Positions 56,968-64,000 of a stretch of DNA of 64,000 bases are shown in pieces (the stretch's first letter is position 1; every line of letters begins with the position of its first letter). The stretch is from Apoderus coryli (lineage: Eukaryota; Arthropoda; Insecta; Coleoptera; Attelabidae): contig OU452216.1 in assembly GCA_911728435.2 (NCBI GenBank), positions 8,940,342 to 9,004,341 on the forward strand, given 5' to 3'. Position numbers and translations under genes: made by a program. The notes under the pieces are model-generated. The model ran no database searches and had not been told where the DNA came from. It saw only the letters and a list, made by a program, of their open reading frames with translations.

Positions 56968-57450
56968 CAGGGTTATTCACGCCATACGACCCGGAATAGT
57001 GTGGTTAAACTGTTTAATTTTAAGTTTTATTTATGGATTCGATAAAAATGATTTATGGCTACATTTTAAAAATATATTCATATACAGGGCATTCCATTAA
57101 AAAAAAACTATGGTCAACTGGATGTTGTTTTGAGAGTGAGAAATATTTTGCGAAGACATGACTTTTCTTTTATTTTCAAAAGATTAATTATTGCTGTCTT
57201 ATTTGTTATCTTTTTCTTTTTTTTTGTAAAAACATTATTTATGAAGGCATTTTCCTTCCATGTATTTGTTTTTCTTTTGGAAATAAATTATTATTATTAT
57301 TTCTTATATTTGGGGCATCTTGTATAGATTCACAATATTTTTAAAATGTAGCCATAAATCATTTTTATCGAACCCATGAATAAAACTTTTAGGAAATTAA
57401 ATAGTTTAGTCACACTCTTTCGCGTCTTATGGCGTGAATAACACTATCCT
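56968..57450. repeat. Inverted repeat upstream of start exon
   Basis: 56968-57080 (TTATTCACGCCATACGACCC through TGGCTACATTTTAAAAATAT) is mirrored at about 57330-57445, with about 250 bases between, so the start-exon leader occurs in both orientations here. Confidence 0.7.
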
Positions 57451-57466
57451 GTATTTCCTAATAAAA

Positions 57467-57560
57467 ATGTTACAAACCGTAGATGAAAGAATGAGAGCAC
57501 TGGAGAAAAAAATCGAAGCAATGGAGAAGAGGCTTAATGAATACGATCAGTGGAGACAAG
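57467..57560 (+). CDS. Coiled-coil start exon, four-heptad form
   Basis: 94 nt: MLQTVDERMRALEKKIEA, then one extra heptad and YDQWRQ, ending in phase 1 at AAG|GTAGGTGC. Exactly 21 nt (one heptad) longer than the 73-nt form. Preceded by the conserved leader CTATCCTGTATTTCCTAATA. Confidence 0.5.
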
Positions 57561-57666
57561 GTAGGTGCAACTTGAAATAATTAGACGTCTGAAAAACAGG
57601 ACAACGATCCAGGGAGTCTAAATATATCACCAATACTACCTGTGGGTAATTCGTTTTATTTTTCAG

Positions 57667-57903
57667 AAAGAAAAATCCCCAGTATATGTAAGGACTAAGA
57701 TGGTGCCTCTAGATGGAGGTAGGGGAGTGCTAAGGTAAGGATCATACAATAATACGTCTGAAAAACAGGACAACGATCCAGGGAGTCTAAATATATCACC
57801 AATACTACCTGTGGGTAATTTGTTTTATTTTTCAGAAAGAAAAATCCCCAGTATATGTCAGGACTAAGATGGTGCCTCTGGATGGGGGTAGGGCGGTGGT
57901 AAG
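57667..57903 (+). repeat. 169-bp units with two intact 68-nt exons
   Basis: Exons 57667-57734 (KEKSPVYVRTKMVPLDGGRG then VLR) and 57836-57903 (same but GGRAVVR). Both keep TTTTTCAG and AG|GTAAGG. The spacer matches that of the 51.6-52.0 kb array. Confidence 0.75.
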
Positions 57904-58028
57904 GTAAGGATCATACAATAATACGTCTGAAAAACAGGACAACGATTCAGGGAGTCTAAATATATCACCAGTCACACTCTTCGGCGTCGTATGGCGTGAA
58001 TAACACTATCCTGTATTTCCTAATAAAA

Positions 58029-58101
58029 ATGTTACAAACCCTAGATGAAAGAATTCAATCACTGGAACGAAGAATCGAGGAAATAGAAAAATGGAAAAAA
58101 G
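58029..58101 (+). CDS. Coiled-coil start exon, three-heptad form
   Basis: 73 nt: MLQTLDERIQSLERRIEE then IEKWKK, phase 1 donor AAG|GTAGGTGC. Its downstream intron runs straight into the 233-bp array. The AT-hook exon of this cluster (60058) carries a one-base deletion, so the chain may be broken here. Confidence 0.5.
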
Positions 58102-58112
58102 GTAGGTGCAAC

Positions 58113-59996
58113 TTATATCATTCCATCCTTTATTTCTATTTGTTGTATCATTTGAATAACGTGATTTTGATATTTATTTTTCAGCAAGACAAAAAGCCAA
58201 TATACAAACGGACGAAAATGGTGCCGCTCGATGGGGGACGGGGAATACTAAGGTAAGGATAATAACAGTAAATTCAAATAACAACTTCGGGGCGGCCGAA
58301 AAAAATTAAACCGGAAAGAAAAACGCCGAAGAGGCCCCCGGGTACCTATATCATTCCATCCTTTATTTCTATTTGTTGTATCATTTGAATAACGTGATTT
58401 TGATATTTATTTTTCAGAAAGACAAAGCGCCAATATATAGAAGAACCAAAATGGTTCCGTTAGATGGGGGTAGGGGAGTAGTGAGGTAAGGACAATAACA
58501 GTAAATTCAAATAACAACTTCGGGGCGGCCGAAAAAAATTAAACCGGAAAGAAAAACGCCGAAGAGGCCCCCGGGTACCTATATCATTCCATCCTTTATT
58601 TCTATTTGTTGTATCATTTGAATAACGTGATTTTGATATTTATTTTTCAGAAAGACAAAGCGCCAATATATAGAAGAACCAAAATGGTTCCGTTAGATGG
58701 GGGTAGGGGAGTAGTGAGGTAAGGACAATAACAGTAAATTCAAATAACAACTTCGGGGCGGCCGAAAAAAATTAAACCGGAAAGAAAAACGCCGAAGAGG
58801 CCCCCGGGTACCTATATCATTCCATCCTTTATTTCTATTTGTTGTATCATTTGAATAACGTGATTTTGATATTTATTTTTCAGCAAGATAAAGCCCCAAT
58901 TTACAAACGGACGAAAATGGTGCCGCTCGATGGGGGACGGGGAATACTAAGGTAAGGATAATAACAGTAAATTCAAATAACAACTTCGGGGCGGCCGAAA
59001 AAAATTAAACCGGAAAGAAAAACGCCGAAGAGGCCCCCGGGTACCTATATCATTCCATCCTTTATTTCTATTTGTTGTATCATTTGAATAACGTGATTTT
59101 GATATTTATTTTTCAGCAAGATAAAGCCCCAATTTACAAACGGACGAAAATGGTGCCGCTCGATGGGGGACGGGGAATACTAAGGTAAGGATAATAACAG
59201 TAAATTCAAATAACAACTTCGGGGCGGCCGAAAAAAATTAAACCGGAAAGAAAAACGCCGAAGAGGCCCCCGGGTACCTATATCATTCCATCCTTTATTT
59301 CTATTTGTTGTATCATTTGAATAACGTGATTTTGATATTTATTTTTCAGCAAGATAAAGCCCCAATTTACAAACGGACGAAAATGGTGCCGCTCGATGGG
59401 GGACGGGGAATACTAAGGTAAGGATAATAACAGTAAATTCAAATAACAACTTCGGGGCGGCCGAAAAAAATTAAACCGGAAAGAAAAACGCCGAAGAGGC
59501 CCCCGGGTACCTATATCATTCCATCCTTTATTTCTATTTGTTGTATCATTTGAATAACGTGATTTTGATATTTATTTTTCAGCAAGATAAAGCCCCAATT
59601 TACAAACGGACGAAAATGGTGCCCCTGGATGGGGGACGGGGAATACTAAGGTAAGGATAATAACAGTAAATTCAAATAACAACTTCGGGGCGGCCGAAAA
59701 AAATTAAACCGGAAAGAAAAACGCCGAAGAGGCCCCCGGGTACCTATATCATTCCATCCTTTATTTCTATTTGTTGTATCATTTGAATAACGTGATTTTG
59801 ATATTTATTTTTCAGAAAGACAAAGCGCCAATATACCAACGCACAAAAATGGTTCCCCTCGATGGGGGTAGGGGGGTGCTGAGGTAAGGATAATAACAGT
59901 AAATTCAAATAACAACTTCGGGGCGGCCGAAAAAAATTAAACCGGAAAGAAAAACACCAAAGAGGCCCCCGGGCCGTCCTAAAAAAAATAAAACGA
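58113..59996 (+). repeat. 233-bp unit array 2 (eight 68-nt exons)
   Basis: Exons start at 58185, 58418, 58651, 58884, 59117, 59350, 59583 and 59816, each 68 nt. Variants in order: QDKKPIYKR/ILR, KDKAPIYRR/VVR twice, QDKAPIYKR/ILR four times, KDKAPIYQR/VLR. All share TKMVPLDGGRG. The 165-base spacers are practically identical to one another and to array 1. The last unit continues into an AT-hook fragment with a donor at about 59997. Entry is phase 0 and exit phase 2, or a stop at AGG TAA. Confidence 0.88.
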
Positions 59997-60057
59997 GTAA
60001 GTTAAAAGCCAAAAATGTTTAAGACCAACAAAGGATAATATGTTATATTTATTTCAG

Positions 60058-60155
60058 AAGTTATGACACCACGACCCCCGGGGCGGCTTAAAAAACCAAA
60101 ACAGAACGGAAAACGCCAAAAAGACCCCCGGGGCGCCCGAAAAAGGTTAAAAAGA
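60058..60155 (+). pseudogene. AT-hook exon with one-base deletion
   Basis: 98 nt against 99 in its sister at 54315: AAACCAGAACGG has become AAACAGAACGG, so the second AT-hook is out of frame. Splice words are intact. Confidence 0.65.
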
Positions 60156-60597
60156 GTAAGTTAAAAGCCAAAAATATTCAAAGTACATAATATTACGTAA
60201 ATAACCTACATCTAATACAGTATTGAATATAATTATGTTAGGCTATTTTTTTTTTATTGGCCTCTGCATGTTAGGCAATTTACCCATCATCCAGTTATTT
60301 TTAATACACCACCTACCCCGGCCCTGTTTAGGTTATTTCTCAAGAAACTTTCATAATTCGATTCATGTTGAAAAAATCGTATTTTGTGTTAACTTTGCTC
60401 AAGCAAATAGTTTTGCTAGATGCCGCAAAACACATTCTGTTTCAAATCCTTCATTGTCATTGGTCGCACAGAGAAGATTGTTTTAAGAGAGGGATAACCA
60501 ACCCTAACTAATGAAACCAAAATTACAACTGAATCTGATTATGTCGGACACCAAAATGCTTGACATTCAATGATATTAATTATGTTTTGTTTTTCAG

Positions 60598-60793
60598 GGG
60601 ACGATGACGCTGCTCAATGAATTTTATTTATTTTTTATTTTTTAATGAGTTTTATTTGTTATTTTTATTACTATATTTTGCTTTGTTTTGAACACTTACT
60701 TATGTCGGACACCAAAATGCTTGACAATCAATGATATTATTTATGTTTTTTTTTTCAGAGGACAATGACTGTGATGCTGCCGGCAATGCCTGA
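60598..60793 (+). other. Two alternative terminal exons
   Basis: 60598-60620 encodes DDDAAQ with TGA; 60759-60793 encodes DNDCDAAGNA with TGA. Both are in phase 1 after T-rich acceptors. Confidence 0.6.
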
Positions 60794-60837
60794 ATACTAT
60801 AATTTTTTATTTATTTTAATTTGTAATTTCTTGATAA

Positions 60838-60843
60838 AATAAA
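60838..60843 (+). promoter_or_regulatory. Poly(A) signal of micro-exon gene
   Basis: AATAAA 45 bases past the last terminal exon; the same word lies in the inverted copy at 45835-45840. Confidence 0.6.
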
Positions 60844-60849
60844 ACATTT

Positions 60850-61180
60850 GAGATGAACAGAAGAATCTTTTATTATACGTTTAGGTATATACAACAATAA
60901 TCTAACAAGTGAGTAATAACAACTAATAAGGTGTTGAAATAATTAATTCTGAATGGTGGTAAGTAGTTGATTAAATATTCTGTTTCAATTCCCTGATGAT
61001 AATGTTGAGCATACACAAAAAGGAATGCTGGTACTGACTTTCTTCTAACAATAAGTAGGTATACCGAGTAAGCCTTTCTAAAATATCTTCTTTGTTTCAA
61101 TACAAATAATATGTACCCAAATTTTGCCACATATCACAGCAATATTTTATTTTAAAGCGATATAATTAGAGATAGTTTAC
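60850..61180. repeat. 3' flank, sister of 44912-45840
   Basis: Reverse-complement match to the 44.9-45.2 and 45.78-45.84 kb flank, without the MITE found there. Confidence 0.8.
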
Positions 61181-62026
61181 AGAATAAGGTTTCTTTTTTG
61201 TACTATATGTATATATATCACATTGAACCGTAATGATTCGTTATTCAAGGATATAATATCTATTATATATATATCAAATTTCGTAAAGAACGAGATCCCC
61301 AACAAGGAAAAGCCGTGAGGCATCCAAATTCGTTGGTAGTTCAAATCTACGATTTTTCAAAGTTGATGAATATGACCCAGTTCGCTGGGCAAGAGAAAAC
61401 GTATGCCACAAATTCGTGGTACACAATTTTCAGTTCTATCTGTTTCGTCTTCAATTCGACTCTTCAGTAGCAGAAAGTGGTGCAAAACAGAAATTGTTTT
61501 GTAAATTTTCAAAAGGATTTAGATCAGAGGAAAAGGTCGTGAGACCATCCAAATTCGTTGGTCGTTCAAATTTACGATTTGATCTTTTGTCCAATGCTTT
61601 TATGCAAAGAAAGAAATACCAGCTTTTGCTTCGTGAAACTAGGCTTTTGTCAAATTCGACTTTTGCTTTGAGAAACACAGCTTTTGCGTTCGGTAAACTA
61701 ACATTACATAGCTCTAGGACTTCTTTGTCCTACTGATGAGATCATGAAAGATTATTTTTAAAAATATTTTCAATATGACTGCACTTCTGGTTATGCCTGA
61801 AGTGGATATGTACTTCCTTACGTATTTTTTCTTAACCTTTCCCTATACCTATCTTCAACTGTTTTTGGGGCCAAAAAAATAGTAACTAGAAAGACTGAAT
61901 GGGCATATACAATGCCTAAATTTACAACTGGAGGCCAAAAATAACGGTGGACAAGGCCATCGTTCATTTCTGCAATTATTCAAGCAAAAAGAGACGAGGA
62001 AACTCTTTCCTTTTTCCTGTTTTCAG
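61181..62026. other. Unassigned region with an unsupported open frame
   Basis: The plus-strand frame at 61416-61736 (106 codons) contains a repeated word, PSKFVGRSNLRF-like, also seen upstream as HPNSLVVQIYDF in another frame, so it overlaps an inner DNA repeat (CATCCAAATTCGTTGGT at about 61321 and 61548). No family recognised. 61905-61950 matches 50180-50220 (CTAAATTTACAACTGGAGGC). Confidence 0.35.
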
Positions 62027-62100
62027 GACAACACTTGTTGCTTCAGAACATAGAAAGACTCGGGAAAGGCTAATGGAAGAACTCCTAGCAGAAATAAAAG
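62027..62100 (+). pseudogene. Outlying coiled-coil exon relic
   Basis: After CCTGTTTTCAG, a frame TTLVASEHRKTRERLMEELL and AEIKG followed by the family's RCNLK, stop. The donor GT is mutated to GA and the entry phase is off by one base, so it is probably dead. Confidence 0.4.
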
Positions 62101-62929
62101 GAAGGTGTAACTTGAAATAATTAGACTATTATGTTTGTGGTGATTCTTTGTAGAGTTTTCTAAATATTTCGCATTTTTTGTTTCAAAGAAGCCTCAACAA
62201 AAGTAAAAGTTTCCCTGCGCCTGACTAAAACACATGGCATATTTTATTTTACACTTGTTTTGATTCTGCGAAATCCGTGCCCAACCTTAACCTGTTTTCG
62301 TTGAAAATTAGACTGAAATTGAGGTAATCAATTGATAAATTCTTTTTACAACCAGCAAAGTGACTCAATACACGAAAAATACCAAGTCTTGTCTCGCTAA
62401 ACTAGGCTACAAGTTCTATTATGCCGAAGAGGTGAAATACCGCAGAAACAAGGGACGTTCTCTGCTAATCTTAACTCAATAAACCAAATTACAATGTGTT
62501 GGCTGAAGGCCGAATTGAAACTAACATAACAGTTCAAACACTTACAGTTTACAGTATCTCCAACATTACGGCATCGATTGGGATGAGATGAGCCCTGGCA
62601 GTGTGGCATGTATATCGGTCAGTTGACGGTACAGGCACTCGGGATGACGGTTTTCTCCGTGGATACCATAAACCACATGATTAAATCCAGCAGGAAGTCG
62701 CGTCCATCACTACCATTAGTTCTTAATCCAGGTTTGATGACTGCCTAAAAGATAAATATTTTTAGTGCTCAAAGTGATTGAGTGTATATGAAACTGTTAC
62801 TCGTTTTTCTTTACAAAAACCATTAATTTTTTGTATAACATCACACTTTTGTTTAATTTATAATAAGAACAGAACGTTTCGTGCCACTATTTAGCAAAGG
62901 CGTATAATATTTTCCATTAAACTTGTATG
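62101..62929. other. Unassigned stretch before satellite
   Basis: Slightly less AT-rich around 62400-62720. No gene supported. Confidence 0.35.
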
Positions 62930-64000
62930 AAGATGTGCCCGTACACACGCCACTGGTGGAAGTAAAATAATAATTTTTACTTAAAAATTTGTATCCAAAT
63001 TATCTACCCAAACGTGCCAAATTTCATTAAAATATCTAAAGTAGTTTTAAAATATTAACAATTTTAAAAATTGATTGATATTATTTTGTGGTAGTCTATC
63101 TGCCTCTGTTTTATTTTTTTACTTGCAAACGAAGTCTCAAATGCAAAAAACCAAACAGCCTTTTTTTGTTGTAAATTGAACAAGGACTCCAGAAATAATT
63201 TTCGCTTCCAAAAAATCAGAGGCGTACCATATTTCCATTAAACTTGTGCGAAAATGTGCCCGTACGCACGCCACTGGTGGAAGTAAAATAACAATTTTTA
63301 CTTAAAAATTTGTACCCAAATTATCTACCCAAACGTGCCAAATTTCATTAAAATATCTAAAGTAGTTTTAAAAATATTAACAATTTTGGAATTGATTGAT
63401 ATTATTTTGTGGTAGTCTGTCTGCCTCTGTTTTATTTTTTTATTTGCAAACGAAGTGTCAAATGCAAAAAAGCAAAGAGCCTTTTTTTGTTGTAAATTGA
63501 ACAAGGATTCCAGAAATAATTTTCACTTCCAAAAAATCAGAGGCGTACCATATTTCCATTAAACTTGTGCGAAGATGTGCCCGTACGCACGCCACTGGTG
63601 CAAGTAAAATAACAATTTTTACTTAAAAATTTGTATCCAAATTATCTACCCAAACGTGCCAAATTTCATTAAAATATCTAAAGTAGTTTTAAAAATATTA
63701 ACAATTTTGGAATTGATTGATATTATTTTGTGGTAGTCTGTCTGCCTCTGTTTTATTTTTTTACATGCAAACGAAGTGTCAAATGCAAAAAAGCAAAGAG
63801 CCTTTCTTTGTTGTAAATTGAACAAGGATTCCAGAAATCATTTTCACTTCCAAAACAATCAGTAGCGTACCAAATTTCCATTAAACTTACGCGAAGATGT
63901 GCCCGTACGCACGCCACTGGTGCAAGTAAAATAACAATTTTTACTTAAAAATTTGTACCCAAATTATCTACCCAAATGTGCCAAATTTCATTAAAATATC
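62930..64000. repeat. 321-bp satellite, continues past the window
   Basis: The anchor GTGCCCGTAC recurs at 62935, 63256, 63577 and 63899. Monomers differ at few sites and carry CGCACGCCACTGGTG and TTATCTACCCAAACGTGCC. The array is cut by the window end. Confidence 0.92.

Noticed and set aside
51590..57850. GACAACGATCCAGGGAGTC... as a coding exon ahead of each 68-nt exon
   Set aside because: Changes between copies are not synonymous in any frame, and the distance from its possible donor to the next acceptor is about 21 bases, too short for an intron. CTAAATATA in it may instead be promoter-like.
61416..61736. 106-codon frame as a real gene
   Set aside because: No recognised family; it overlaps an internal DNA repeat that also appears in another frame upstream, and there are no convincing splice or poly(A) signals.

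Overview
The window is insect nuclear DNA. It is AT-rich, its genes are split by GT-AG introns, and it carries two synaptotagmins, a mitochondrial CLPB/SKD3 disaggregase, arthropod-type non-LTR and BEL/Pao retroelements, mariner/pogo transposons, MITEs, SINEs and several satellites. I cannot fix the order from sequence alone. I rebuilt exon joins by hand from reading frame, splice signals and phase; no transcript evidence was available.

Layout. 0.9-2.5 kb: a 284-bp tandem repeat. 3.2-3.7 kb (minus): a two-exon CYTH-domain protein. 4.7-8.6 kb (plus): an eight-exon CLPB gene whose sixth intron holds a copy of the start of exon 7 plus one copy of a hairpin element. That same element forms a 409-bp satellite at 8.76-13.25 kb, just past the CLPB stop, with a three-monomer higher-order pattern. 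14.9-27.8 kb (minus): an eight-exon synaptotagmin with a 9-kb intron full of decayed LINE, BEL/Pao and pogo pieces and two tandem repeats. 28-34 kb: transposon relics (mariner, LINE, MITE, a long palindrome, a Crypton-type tyrosine recombinase). 36.4-41.1 kb (plus): a second synaptotagmin, Syt12-like, with no complete calcium site. 42.9-45.8 kb: a TA-flanked mariner-like element and two MITEs.

45.8-60.9 kb is the unusual part: a locus built from dozens of micro-exons. Their families are (i) start exons with a fixed 8-codon head and a heptad coiled coil, (ii) 99-nt exons encoding two AT-hooks, (iii) 23-35-nt terminal exons encoding acidic tails, and (iv) 68-nt exons sharing the motif KMVPLDGGRG, tandemly repeated in 169-bp and 233-bp units. 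Families i-iii all use phase-1 junctions, so start, AT-hook and acidic tail join into a small HMGA-like protein (64 residues in the clearest case). The 68-nt exons use another phase and I could not place them in that chain. In the 233-bp arrays the roughly 165-bp introns are nearly identical, while the exons differ at up to about a quarter of sites, many of them synonymous, with the change beginning at or near the splice sites. An inverted, partly decayed gene copy lies at 46-47.3 kb. The window ends in a 321-bp satellite.

The CYTH, CLPB and synaptotagmin genes are ordinary cellular genes. The micro-exon locus is the candidate for something undescribed; whether it makes chromatin proteins, or is expressed at all, is inference.
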